Shown here piece by piece: positions 28,656 through 38,783 of a stretch of 64,000 bases of DNA. Each line of letters begins with the position of its first letter. Positions within the stretch are counted from its first letter, which is position 1. The notes under the pieces were generated by a model that saw only the letters and a list, made by a program, of their open reading frames with translations, was not told where the DNA came from and did no database searches. The translations under genes were made by a program, and so were the position numbers. Source of the stretch: Streptomyces genisteinicus (lineage in GTDB: Bacteria > Actinomycetota > Actinomycetes > Streptomycetales > Streptomycetaceae); contig NZ_CP060825.1 of NCBI RefSeq assembly GCF_014489615.1, positions 2,273,501 through 2,337,500 on the forward strand, given 5' to 3'.

Positions 28656-30212
28656 ATGAACCCTCGTCTCACCCGGCGTTCGTCGCCGGACGCCGGCCCG
28701 GGACTCAGCCGCCCGGTACAAGGCGGCCTCTGCGCGGCCGCGTTGATCCTCGTCCCCGCACTCGCCGTCGGAGGCAGTGACAGCTTCCGCGCGGCACTCG
28801 ACTTCACCACCGGTGTCCTCTCCCTGGTGTCGCTGACCGCCTCCGTCGCGTGGGGGCTGCTCGCCACCGACCGGCTGCTCCTCTCGCCGCGCCACCGGCT
28901 GCTCGCCCAGGGCATCCACCGGGCCACCGCGATCGCCTCGCTCGGCTTCCTGCTGCTGCACGCCACCGTGAAGGTGTCCCTCGGGCACGTCTCGCTGATC
29001 GGCGCCCTGATCCCGTTCGGACTGGGGGTGACGGGCACCTCGGCGCTGATCGGCTTCGGCTCGCTGGCCGGCCTCCTGATGGTCGTCGCCGCGACCACGG
29101 GCGCCCTGCGCAGCGCGCTCGCGGGCAACAGCAGGGTGGCCGGCCGCTGGCGTCCGCTGCACATGCTGGCCTACCCGGCCTGGTGCTTCGCCCTCGTGCA
29201 CGGCCTGTACGCGGGCCGCCCCGCGGCGACCTGGGTGACCGCCATGTACTGCCTGGCGCTGGCCGCCGTCGCGACGGCGGTGTCGGTGCGGCTGCTCCCC
29301 CGGCACCTGCAGCGGCGGGTCGCGGACTCGGTCGTGTCGCTGACCGGCGGGGTCGCCCGTCCGCCCGCCGCGGAGGAGCAGGCCCAGCGCGACCTGCGCG
29401 TCTCTCCGCTGCCGGGCGCGGGCACGGTGAACGAAACGGGCCGTCCGCCCGTATCCGCCGGCATGGACCGTATGGACCGCGTGACCGGCGTGCCCCCGCA
29501 GCGCCCCTACGAGGAGGACGCCCAGGCCCTCTTCGGGCGGACGCGCCCGCAGCCTCCCCGGCTGGCCGCGCCCTCGCCCCCGCTGTACGAGGCCCCGCTG
29601 TACGAGGCCCCGCCGCCGGAGGGTTCGCCCGTGGTCGTGCCGCAAGGCCGCGTCCCGGGCCGGGGCCCGGGAATGGCCGCCGCGTACCGCGCGGTCTCGC
29701 TGGCCGGGGAGCCGACGGCCCCGCTCGCCGAGCGGGTGCCGATGACCGAGGAGATACCCGTGGTGTCCGAGGCCGGCCCCCGCCCCGGCGCCTGGCCCAC
29801 CCCCTCCCCGCCGCCGCCCGCGCGGTCCGTCCGTCCCGAGGACGGGCCGGCTCCGGGGGCGTACGCGCCGCCGCAGGACGCGTACGGCGCCACCGGGGCA
29901 TCCGGCGCCCCGTCCCCGTACGGCGCGGACACGTACGGCACCGGCACCTACGGCACGGGCACGTACGGCTCCGGCGCCACCGGCGCCTACGCGGCCCCCG
30001 CCGCCGACCCGCTCACGGGCCCGCTGCCCGGCAGCGCCCCGTACGAGCCGGCCGAACGTGCCGGCCCGGCGTACGGCACCGGCGCCCCGTACCCGCCCGG
30101 CGCCGGGTCCGGGTCCAGGCCCGGGCAGGACGGGCAGACGCCCGCGCAGGACACCCTCTACCGGCCGTCCGCCGGTGAGCCCTGGAACGCACCCGCAGGA
30201 GAACGGCCGTGA
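28656..30212 (+). CDS. Membrane b-type heme protein (cytochrome b/ferric-reductase-like) with long Pro/Tyr-rich tail
   Basis: 518 residues starting MNPRLTRRSSPDAGPG. About six hydrophobic helices occupy residues 20-215. Two His pairs spaced for transmembrane heme ligation are present: His88-x13-His102 and His169-x12-His182. This matches ferric-reductase-like or cytochrome b membrane domains, but no flavin or NAD domain is fused. Residues 220-518 are a cytoplasmic Pro/Gly/Tyr-rich tail with GTYGTGTYG repeats. Its stop overlaps the next gene's GTG, so the NuoF-like protein is the probable electron donor or partner. Confidence 0.8.
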   Translation: MNPRLTRRSSPDAGPGLSRPVQGGLCAAALILVPALAVGGSDSFRAALDFTTGVLSLVSLTASVAWGLLATDRLLLSPRHRLLAQGIHRATAIASLGFLLLHATVKVSLGHVSLIGALIPFGLGVTGTSALIGFGSLAGLLMVVAATTGALRSALAGNSRVAGRWRPLHMLAYPAWCFALVHGLYAGRPAATWVTAMYCLALAAVATAVSVRLLPRHLQRRVADSVVSLTGGVARPPAAEEQAQRDLRVSPLPGAGTVNETGRPPVSAGMDRMDRVTGVPPQRPYEEDAQALFGRTRPQPPRLAAPSPPLYEAPLYEAPPPEGSPVVVPQGRVPGRGPGMAAAYRAVSLAGEPTAPLAERVPMTEEIPVVSEAGPRPGAWPTPSPPPPARSVRPEDGPAPGAYAPPQDAYGATGASGAPSPYGADTYGTGTYGTGTYGSGATGAYAAPAADPLTGPLPGSAPYEPAERAGPAYGTGAPYPPGAGSGSRPGQDGQTPAQDTLYRPSAGEPWNAPAGERP

Positions 30213-31798
30213 ACACCCCGCTCCCCGACGTCCCCGAGGTACGGGTCGTCGGCCTCCCCCAGCTGACCCAGGGGTTCGACCTCGTGGAGCGGCTGGACCT
30301 CCAGATGCACCTCAAGGTCCACGGGCCGCTGGAACCCGTGAGCGGCGAGCGGCTCGCGCAGCTCGCCGAGGAGATATCCCTGACCGGGCGCGGCGGCGCC
30401 GGCTTCCCGTTCGGCAGGAAGCTGCGCGCCGTGGCCAAGTCCGCGATCCGGCGCGGCGTCCGTCCCGTCGTCGTCGTCAACGGCAGCGAGGGCGAGCCCG
30501 CCTGCCGCAAGGACACCGTGCTGCTCAACCGGGCGCCGCACCTGATCCTGGACGGCGCGCTGCTGGCCGCCGAGGCGCTCGGGGCACGCACCCTGGTCGT
30601 CGCGGTGACCCGCAACTCCACCGAGGTCTCGATGCGTGCCGCGCTCGCGGAGCGGGGGCTCTCCGACCGCCGGGGGCAGCCGTTGCGCGCCCGGGTGGTG
30701 CGCACCCCGGAGCGGATGGTCTCCGGCGAGGCGTCGTCGGTGATCCGGGCGGTGAACGGCGGCCCCGCACTGCCGCCGGGACGCCGGGTGCGCGCCGCGG
30801 ACTCCGGGGTGGGCGGCGCGCCGACCCTGCTGTCGAACGCCGAGACGTTCGCGCAGCTCGCCGTCGCCGCGCGCATCGGTTCCCGGCGCTACGCCCACAC
30901 CGGGCTCGACTCGGAGCCGGGGACGGTGATGCTGACGATCTCGGGCGCGGTGTCGCGTCCCATGGTCGTCGAGGTGCCCACGGGCGTCCCGCTGCGCTAC
31001 GTGCTCCAGCTGGCGGGCGCCCCGCCGCTGCCGCAGGGCGTGCTGACGGGCGGGTACCACGGCAACTGGATCGACTCGGTCGCCGTGCACGAGGCCGTGG
31101 TCTCCAAGGCGTCGCTGGCGTCGGTGGGCGGAGCGCTGGGCGCGGGGGCGATCCTGCCGATCGGGCCGGAGACGTGCCCGCTCGGCGAGTCGCTGAGGGT
31201 GGCGAACTGGCTCGCCGCCGAGACGGCCGGCCAGTGCGGTCCGTGCAAGCTGGGGCTGCCCGCCGCCGCGGGCGGACTCGCCGACGTGATGAACGGCGGC
31301 GGCCCCGCGGCTCTGGAGGCGCTGCGCGAGGTCACGCAGGCGGTGAAGGGCCGGGGCGCGTGCAAGCACCCCGACGGCTCGGCGCGCTTCTTCGCGTCGA
31401 CCCTCTCCGCCTTCACGGACGACCTCGCCGCCCATGTGCTCCACGGCGGGTGCGGGCGGCCCACCATGGGCGTCCTTCCGCTGCCGCTGCCGGGCTACGA
31501 GGAAGCCGAGGAATCGATCCCGAGCGGCGAGAAGGTCTTCATCGACTGGACGCTCTGCCAGGGCCACGGCCTGTGCGCGGACATCGTGCCGGAGCTGATC
31601 CGGCTGAATCCGGACGGCTATCCCTCGGTCGCCGACGCCGTGGTCCCCGTGCACCTGCGCGGCCGGGCACAGCGTGCCGTGCGCCGGTGCCCGGCGCTGG
31701 CGATGCGCATCGAGCAGGTGGACGTCCCCGCGCCGTCCCCGGCGCGGCCTGCGCTGCCGAGCAGCGCCCGCAAGGCCCTGGGCAGCGGCCGGGATTGA
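30209..31798 (+). CDS. NuoF-like NADH dehydrogenase subunit fused to a C-terminal 3Fe-4S-type ferredoxin
   Basis: 529 residues, GTG start overlapping the upstream stop (GTGA). The NuoF core is visible as GRGGAGFPFGRK (residues 60-71) and NGSEGEPACRKD (91-102), the FMN/NADH site, followed by an SLBB-like segment (PLRYVLQLAGAPPL). The iron-sulfur site reads ETAGQCGPCKLG: Cys343, Cys346 and Cys385 remain, but the first Cys of the usual CGxCxPC motif is Ala340. The C-terminal ~85 residues are a ferredoxin with CQGHGLC (Cys450, Cys456) and CP (Cys494). It is not part of a complex I operon. It probably passes electrons from NADH to the adjacent membrane heme protein. Confidence 0.85.
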   Translation: MNTPLPDVPEVRVVGLPQLTQGFDLVERLDLQMHLKVHGPLEPVSGERLAQLAEEISLTGRGGAGFPFGRKLRAVAKSAIRRGVRPVVVVNGSEGEPACRKDTVLLNRAPHLILDGALLAAEALGARTLVVAVTRNSTEVSMRAALAERGLSDRRGQPLRARVVRTPERMVSGEASSVIRAVNGGPALPPGRRVRAADSGVGGAPTLLSNAETFAQLAVAARIGSRRYAHTGLDSEPGTVMLTISGAVSRPMVVEVPTGVPLRYVLQLAGAPPLPQGVLTGGYHGNWIDSVAVHEAVVSKASLASVGGALGAGAILPIGPETCPLGESLRVANWLAAETAGQCGPCKLGLPAAAGGLADVMNGGGPAALEALREVTQAVKGRGACKHPDGSARFFASTLSAFTDDLAAHVLHGGCGRPTMGVLPLPLPGYEEAEESIPSGEKVFIDWTLCQGHGLCADIVPELIRLNPDGYPSVADAVVPVHLRGRAQRAVRRCPALAMRIEQVDVPAPSPARPALPSSARKALGSGRD

Positions 31799-31804
31799 CG
31801 CTCC

Positions 31805-31840
31805 CCTCACCGGGACCGGCAGCGGCCGGTCCCGGTGAGG
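31805..31840 (+). terminator. Terminator after the NuoF-like gene
   Basis: A perfect 15-bp stem (31805-31819 with 31826-31840) and 6-nt loop, starting 6 bp past the stop. Confidence 0.85.
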
Positions 31841-31888
31841 CGCCGGAGTCCCGGGAGCAGGCCACGGCCGCGCGGGACGGGACGACGA

Positions 31889-31921
31889 GAAGCGGGCCAC
31901 CCTGATCGGGTGGCCCGCTTC
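31889..31921. terminator. Hairpin between the NuoF-like gene and tRNA-Ala copy 1
   Basis: A perfect 14-bp stem (31889-31902 with 31908-31921) and 5-nt loop. It lies 9 bp past the 3' end of the minus-strand tRNA gene, whose transcript it should terminate; it also backs up the plus-strand terminator. Confidence 0.8.
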
Positions 31922-31930
31922 GTCTTCCTG

Positions 31931-32003
31931 TGGAGCTAAGGAGAATTGAACTCCTGACCTCCTGCATGCCATGCAGGCGCTCTACCAACTGAGCTATAGC
32001 CCC
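31931..32003 (-). tRNA. tRNA-Ala (anticodon GGC), copy 1
   Basis: The 73 nt fold into a standard cloverleaf: acceptor GGGGCTA/TAGCTCC with one G-U pair, D arm GCTC/GAGC, anticodon stem CCTGC/GCAGG around loop ATGGCAT (anticodon GGC, reading GCC and GCU), and T arm AGGAG/CTCCT with TTCAATT. Discriminator base A; CCA is not encoded. Identical to the copy at 32965-33037. Confidence 0.97.
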
Positions 32004-32191
32004 TTGCTGTGTGTCCTCCGCGCGGTTTCCCTCGCGGCGACGTAGAGAACATTAACGCCCTCGTCGGCGCATCTCCAAATCCTTTGTCCGCCCGGCCTCC
32101 GCGGGACGGCTGCCCGGCCTCCGCGGGCCGTCGGGCAGGCCGCGCGGACGGGGACGGGCGGGGACGGACGGGATCGCCCGGGTGGCGAGGC

Positions 32192-32425
32192 TCAGGCCGT
32201 TGCGAACGAATAGAAGCGCTTGAGCGTGCAGTGCTCGTCCAGGAGACGGCCGTAGATGGGCTCGCCCTCCAGCTCCCGGTAGGTCTCGATCGGGTCGCCT
32301 TTTATGATCAGCGCCCTGGCGCACTCCTCGCACCAGTACTGGTACTCGGGGTTGACCGGGTCCATGTCCCTGACGATGGGCGTACCGCCGCCGCACCAGT
32401 CGCATTTCCGCCTGTGCGCACCCAT
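32192..32425 (-). CDS. Small zinc-ribbon protein, hypothetical
   Basis: 77 residues from the ATG at 32425 (a GTG immediately before it is possible). CDWC near residue 9 and CEEC near 32 form a likely four-Cys zinc site. The middle is highly regular (MDPVNPEYQYWCEECARALI) and the end is LKRFYSFATA. No function recognised. It starts right after the stop of the upstream zinc-ribbon gene (TGA-GTG-ATG), so both form one translational unit between the two tRNA genes. Confidence 0.8.
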   Translation of the reverse strand: MGAHRRKCDWCGGGTPIVRDMDPVNPEYQYWCEECARALIIKGDPIETYRELEGEPIYGRLLDEHCTLKRFYSFATA

Positions 32426-32428
32426 CAC

Positions 32429-32602
32429 TCAGCTCCAGCTGTGACCGCAGGCCGTGCACACGTACGACACACCGCCGTTGTCGCCGAGGACTTGGGCGAC
32501 GTGGGAGGAACCACAGGAGGGGCAGCTGAGGCGGGCACGCGCCTCCGCCGTGGCAAGCAGGTCACCGGCAGCCTCCTCGGCTTGCTCGCCGCTGGCGGAC
32601 AT
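32429..32602 (-). CDS. Very small zinc-ribbon protein, hypothetical
   Basis: 57 residues from the ATG at 32602, with GGGAGGGAG upstream. The C-terminal half is a TFIIS-like zinc ribbon: CPSC and CTAC separated by about 18 residues, with GVSYVCTACGHSWS at the end. The N-terminal half is an acidic helix. Such proteins can bind nucleic acid or RNA polymerase, but nothing here decides. First gene of the pair. Confidence 0.8.
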   Translation of the reverse strand: MSASGEQAEEAAGDLLATAEARARLSCPSCGSSHVAQVLGDNGGVSYVCTACGHSWS

Positions 32603-32964
32603 CGTGCGCTCCCTCCCGTACAGCCGGTGTCCCCTCCCGGCCGTCCGATTCTGCCACGGCGGCGCGCCGAGGTCAGCGGCGTTTGCGAACGAGACCGGTC
32701 CGGCGAGCGCCGACGCAGACATTGAACCGGGCCGGGGCGCGCGCCGGCGCCGCATCGCCGGAAGGAGAGGTTCCCGTCCTGTGCGGTTCGGGCCCAACCG
32801 GCCGGTGGCGGCGGGGAGTCCGCGGGCGCCGTCGCACCCGGTCCGGACGGGACCGGTGAGCCCGCCCGCCTCCGCTCCCTCCGGACGGCCGGAGGACACG
32901 CGGCCGGAGGGCGGACGGCGGAAACGCGAAATCCCGCCCCCTGACGGGGACGGGATCCGGATTG
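32603..32964. other. 362-bp region between the zinc-ribbon gene and tRNA-Ala copy 2
   Basis: No gene supported. It contains the zinc-ribbon upstream region on the left and the tRNA terminator at 32931-32956 on the right. The middle is GC-rich without clear repeats. Confidence 0.5.
32931..32956 (-). terminator. Terminator of tRNA-Ala copy 2
   Basis: An 11-bp stem (32931-32941 with 32946-32956, one G-U pair) and 4-nt loop, followed on the minus strand by a T-rich stretch (TTTCGCGTTT). It lies 8 bp past the tRNA 3' end. Confidence 0.8.
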
Positions 32965-33037
32965 TGGAGCTAAGGAGAATTGAACTCCTGACCTCCTGCA
33001 TGCCATGCAGGCGCTCTACCAACTGAGCTATAGCCCC
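32965..33037 (-). tRNA. tRNA-Ala (anticodon GGC), copy 2
   Basis: All 73 nt are identical to copy 1, with the same cloverleaf and GGC anticodon. The flanks differ (copy 1 is preceded by GGACACACAGCAAG, copy 2 by CGCGAAGAACACGC on the minus strand), so the duplication is confined to the tRNA itself. Confidence 0.97.
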
Positions 33038-33179
33038 GCGTGTTCTTCGCGCTCCGCGCTGCGAACAAGAAGAACTTTAGCCTGGGACCTGCCGGAAAGT
33101 GAAATCCGGGCCGAGGGCCGGTCCGGGCCCCCTCCGCGGGGGCACGGACCACGGCGCGGGCACCGGGCGCGGCCGCGCC

Positions 33180-33866
33180 TCAGGTGTCGTCGCCGAGCAC
33201 CGGCTCGGGAAGCGTGCCGGCGTTGTGCTCCAGGAGCCGCCAGCCGCGCGCGCCCTCGCCCAGGACGGACCAGCAGCAGTTGGACAGCCCGCCGAGGCTC
33301 TCCCAGTGGTGTGCCTCCAGGCCGAGCAGCCGGCCGATGGTGGTGCGGATGGTGCCGCCGTGGCTGACCACGACGAGCGTGCCGTCGTCGGGCAGCTTGT
33401 CGGCGTGGTGCAGCACCACGGGGGCGGCCCGGTCGGCGACCTCGGTCTCCAGCTCGCCGCCGCCGCGGCGCACCGGCTCCCCCCGCTTCCAGGCGGCGTA
33501 CTGATCGCCGTGGCGGGCGACGATCTCGTCGTGGGTGAGGCCCTGCCACACCCCGGCGTACGTCTCGCGCAGCGCGGCGTCGTAGGAGACGTCGACCCCG
33601 GTGAGGGACGCCAGCTCGGCCGCGGTGGCGGCCGCCCGCTTCAGGTCGGAGGCCACGACGGCGTCCGGCGCGAGGGCCGCGAGCAGGCGGGCGGCACGCC
33701 GTGCCTGGGCCACGCCCGTCTCGGTCAGCTCGATGTCCGTGGTGCCCTGGAAGCGGCGCTCCAGGTTCCACGAGGTCTGGCCGTGCCGCCACAGGACGAT
33801 CCGGCGGCCGCGCCTCTTCTCCGTGCGGCCGCCGGCGGCCGCACCCGCGTCGGGCTTCCCGTTCAG
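33180..33866 (-). CDS. Histidine phosphatase (phosphoglycerate mutase-like)
   Basis: 228 residues if translation begins at a CTG codon (33866-33864) overlapping the rsfS stop as CTGA. No ATG, GTG or TTG lies between that point and the conserved domain; the next in-frame usual start is at 33974, well inside rsfS. The catalytic RHG motif is in IVLWRHGQTSWN, the acid residue in RETYAGVWQGLT, and the second His in VVVSHGGTIRTT. Length and motifs fit a small phosphatase rather than true glycolytic mutase. It is coupled to rsfS. Confidence 0.85.
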   Translation of the reverse strand: MNGKPDAGAAAGGRTEKRRGRRIVLWRHGQTSWNLERRFQGTTDIELTETGVAQARRAARLLAALAPDAVVASDLKRAAATAAELASLTGVDVSYDAALRETYAGVWQGLTHDEIVARHGDQYAAWKRGEPVRRGGGELETEVADRAAPVVLHHADKLPDDGTLVVVSHGGTIRTTIGRLLGLEAHHWESLGGLSNCCWSVLGEGARGWRLLEHNAGTLPEPVLGDDT

Positions 33867-34297
33867 TTGAGCTCCCCTTCCGCTTCCTTCCCGGCGAGCT
33901 GCGCGTGCTCCTCCGCCTTGCCGCGCGTCTTGAGCGCGTCCTCCGGGAGGGGCAGCTCGGGGCAGTCCTTCCACAGACGCTCCAGCGCGTAGAAGACGCG
34001 CTCCTCGCTGTGCTGGACGTGGACGACGATGTCGACGTAGTCCAGCAGGATCCAGCGGGCGTCGCGGTCGCCCTCGCGGCGCACCGGCTTGGCGCCGAGC
34101 TGCTTGTTCAGCCGCTCCTCGATCTCGTCGACGATCGACTTGACCTGACGGTCGTTGGGCGCGGAGGCGAGGACGAAGGCGTCCGTGATGGACAGCACGT
34201 CACTGACGTCGTACGCGATGATGTCGTGCGCGAGCCGGTCGGCGGCCGCCTGGGCGGCGGCGTTGACGAGCTCGATGGAACGGTCCGTAGCGGTCAC
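33863..34297 (-). CDS. rsfS: Ribosomal silencing factor RsfS
   Basis: 144 residues from the GTG at 34297 (MTATDRSIELVNAAAQAAAD). RsfS binds ribosomal protein uL14 and blocks subunit joining when nutrients are low. The conserved core is AYDVSDVLSITDAFVLAS, then RQVKSIVDEIEERL and WILLDYVDIVVHVQ. The frame extends upstream to 34429, but the added residues are unlike the family. It is placed between the LCP-like gene and the histidine phosphatase, a conserved streptomycete order. Confidence 0.95.
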   Translation of the reverse strand: MTATDRSIELVNAAAQAAADRLAHDIIAYDVSDVLSITDAFVLASAPNDRQVKSIVDEIEERLNKQLGAKPVRREGDRDARWILLDYVDIVVHVQHSEERVFYALERLWKDCPELPLPEDALKTRGKAEEHAQLAGKEAEGELN

Positions 34298-34410
34298 AAG
34301 CAGGCTTTCGTCGGTGGTCGGAATTCCTTCAAGGGTCTCACGGACCGCCGACACACCACGCCCGCATTTCACCGGGCGCCCCGCCCGGGGCGGGGCGGAG
34401 CGGCACGGCG

Positions 34411-34446
34411 CGGGGGCCGCCCGGCTCATCGGCCCGGCGGCCCCCG
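34411..34446 (-). terminator. Hairpin after the LCP-like gene
   Basis: A perfect 11-bp stem (34411-34421 with 34436-34446), 14-nt loop, starting 18 bp past the LCP-like stop. It may terminate or attenuate reading into rsfS. Confidence 0.6.
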
Positions 34447-34464
34447 TCGCGCTCCCGCACCGCC

Positions 34465-36456
<1,992 letters not shown>

Positions 36457-36475
36457 CGGTGCCCCTCTCCGTGGC

Positions 36476-37099
36476 TCACTGGCCGCGGTACAACTGGCGC
36501 TTGTCGATGTAGCGCACCACACCGTCGGGCACCAGATACCAGACCGGGTCGCCCTGGGCGACCCTCTCCCGGCAGTCGGTCGACGAGATCGCGAGGGCGG
36601 GCACCTCCACCAGGGAGACACCGCCCTCGGGCAGCCCGTCGTCGGTCAGATCATGGCCGGGGCGCGTCACCCCGATGAAGTGGGCGAGCGAGAACAGTTC
36701 CCCGGCGTTCCGCCAGCCGAGGATCTGGGAGAGCGCGTCGGCGCCGGTGATGAAGAAGAGGTCCGCGTCGTCGTTGAGATCGCGCAGGTCCTTCAGGGTG
36801 TCGATGGTGTACGTCCGGCCGCCGCGGTCGATGTCGATACGGCTCACCGAGAACTGCGGGTTGGACGCGGTGGCGATGACCGTCATCAGATAGCGGTCCT
36901 CGGCCGGCGAGACCCGCTGGTGGCTCTTCTGCCATGGCTCCCCGGTGGGGACGAACACCACCTCGTCCAGGTGGAAGAGGGCGGCCACCTCGCTGGCGGC
37001 CACCAGGTGCCCGTGGTGGATCGGATCGAAGGTTCCGCCCATCACACCGAGCCGGCGCTTGCCGGAGCCCGTACCCGCCGCCGCGTTCTGCTCTCCCAT
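36476..37099 (-). CDS. nadD: Nicotinate-nucleotide adenylyltransferase
   Basis: 207 residues starting [20 protein letters not shown]. The nucleotidyltransferase motif is [12 protein letters not shown] near residue 22; TGADAL and the C-terminal ISSTDCR match NadD. It forms deamido-NAD from nicotinate mononucleotide and ATP. It is the first gene of the nadD - LCP-like - rsfS - phosphatase run. Confidence 0.96.
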   Translation of the reverse strand: MGEQNAAAGTGSGKRRLGVMGGTFDPIHHGHLVAASEVAALFHLDEVVFVPTGEPWQKSHQRVSPAEDRYLMTVIATASNPQFSVSRIDIDRGGRTYTIDTLKDLRDLNDDADLFFITGADALSQILGWRNAGELFSLAHFIGVTRPGHDLTDDGLPEGGVSLVEVPALAISSTDCRERVAQGDPVWYLVPDGVVRYIDKRQLYRGQ

Positions 37100-37137
37100 G
37101 CGTGCAGAGCCTACTGGCACGGGCCGCCGGCCCCGAC

Positions 37138-37299
37138 TCAGCGGTCGCGGTTGAAGCGGGTCGTGATCCACAGCAGCAGCATCAGCGCGACGAAGGCGCC
37201 GATACCGGTGAGGTAGGGGCTGAGGCTCGCGTGATTGCCGCTGTGCTCGGCGCCCTCGGCGAGAGTGACCAGGTTGGCGGAGGCGCTCGTGAGGCTCAT
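37138..37299 (-). CDS. Small single-pass membrane protein, hypothetical
   Basis: 53 residues from the ATG at 37299 ([20 protein letters not shown]). One C-terminal transmembrane helix ([20 protein letters not shown]) ends in a basic tail (NRDR). The Ser/His/Asn-rich N-terminus would face out if the positive-inside rule applies. No family name known to me. It lies 38 bp upstream of nadD and diverges from the M48 peptidase gene. Confidence 0.75.
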   Translation of the reverse strand: MSLTSASANLVTLAEGAEHSGNHASLSPYLTGIGAFVALMLLLWITTRFNRDR

Positions 37300-37489
37300 C
37301 TTCAGCAGGACCTTTTCCTCGGGAATCCGGGCGGGAGACTTCGCGCACATCGTATGCGGGCCGCTCGGGCACGCTCACGGCGACTCGGTCGTTGTGGTTG
37401 TCCACAGGCTCCGTCACGCCTCGGCGCCAGCGCCTACGCTGGGGTCCTGTCAGGGGGACGAGCACGACTCGCGACACACAGGGGGCATC

Positions 37490-38554
37490 ATGACCGAAGG
37501 TCAGGAGACCGCGCCGAGCAGGCGGCGCCGGCGCTTCGAGGACATCTCCTCCCGCGCCTACGAACATCCCGCGGACCGCTCGGCGCTGGTGGCGCTGCGC
37601 AAGCTCAGCGGCTTCGACACCGTCTTCAAGGCGCTCAGCGGGCTGCTGCCCGAGCGCAGCCTGCGACTGCTCTTCCTCTCCGACTCCGTGCGGGTGGGCG
37701 ACGAGCAGTTCGCGCACCTGCACACCATGCTCAGGGACGCCTGCTACATCCTGGACCTCGACAAGGTCCCGGCGATGTACGTGACCCAGGATCCCAAGCC
37801 GAACGCCATGTGCATCGGCCTCGACGAGCCCATCATCGTCGTGACGACCGGACTCGTGGAGCTGCTCGACGAGGAGGAGATGCGGGCGGTCGTCGGCCAC
37901 GAGGTGGGCCACGCCCTCTCCGGCCACTCCGTGTACCGCACGATCCTGCTCTTCCTCACGGGCCTCGCGGTGAAGGTCGCCTGGATCCCGCTGGGGAACG
38001 TGGCGATCATGGCGATCGTCACGGCGCTGCGCGAGTGGTTCCGCAGGTCGGAGCTCTCGGCGGACCGGGCCGGCCTGCTGGTGGGCCAGGACCTCCAGGC
38101 GTCGATGCGCGGTCTGATGAAGATCGCGGGCGGCAACCACCTCCACGAGATGAACGTGGACGCCTTCCTCAAGCAGGCGGAGGACTACGAGGCGGGCGGC
38201 GACCTCCGGGACTCGGTACTGAAGATCCTCAACGTCCTCCCCCGCTCGCACCCGTTCACCACCGTCCGCGCCGCGGAGCTGAAGCGGTGGGCCGAGAGCC
38301 GTGATCACCAGCGGATCATGGACGGGCACTACCCGCGCCGTTCCGAGGACAAGGACACCTCGGTGACGGACTCCTTCCGCGAGTCGGCGTCCCACTACGC
38401 CGACACGGTGCGCACCAGCAAGGATCCGCTGATGAAGCTGGTGGGCGACATAGCGGGCGGTGCGGGCGACCTGGGCGGCAGGCTGCGCGACAAGTTCACG
38501 GGCGCATCCGGCTCGGGAGGGGGCAACGGCGGCGCGGCCGGCTCCGAGCGCTGA
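37490..38554 (+). CDS. M48 family metallopeptidase, membrane-associated
   Basis: 354 residues from the ATG at 37490, the first start matching family length. The zinc motif HEVGH is in [14 protein letters not shown] near residue 140; the third ligand Glu is in [11 protein letters not shown]. Hydrophobic helices surround the site ([19 protein letters not shown]). The C-terminal ~60 residues are Gly/Ser-rich. HtpX-like enzymes act in membrane protein quality control. It is monocistronic on the plus strand. Confidence 0.9.
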   Translation: MTEGQETAPSRRRRRFEDISSRAYEHPADRSALVALRKLSGFDTVFKALSGLLPERSLRLLFLSDSVRVGDEQFAHLHTMLRDACYILDLDKVPAMYVTQDPKPNAMCIGLDEPIIVVTTGLVELLDEEEMRAVVGHEVGHALSGHSVYRTILLFLTGLAVKVAWIPLGNVAIMAIVTALREWFRRSELSADRAGLLVGQDLQASMRGLMKIAGGNHLHEMNVDAFLKQAEDYEAGGDLRDSVLKILNVLPRSHPFTTVRAAELKRWAESRDHQRIMDGHYPRRSEDKDTSVTDSFRESASHYADTVRTSKDPLMKLVGDIAGGAGDLGGRLRDKFTGASGSGGGNGGAAGSER

Positions 38555-38783
38555 CCCGTTGCCCAGTACGGCTGCCGGCTCTCGCCGGGGCCTGCGGCGG
38601 CGGCCTCGGACAGGGGCTGCCGGGGCGGCGGCCGCGGGCGAGGGCGGACTCCGGGCGGCGGAGCCGGGGCGGCTGCCGCGGGTGACGGCCCGCGGCTCGG
38701 GCAGCGTGTCCCGCCCGGGAGGCGGTGGGCCACCGCCCGGCCGATGACCGCCGCACACAGCCGTGGCACGGCCGGGCCGGGCG

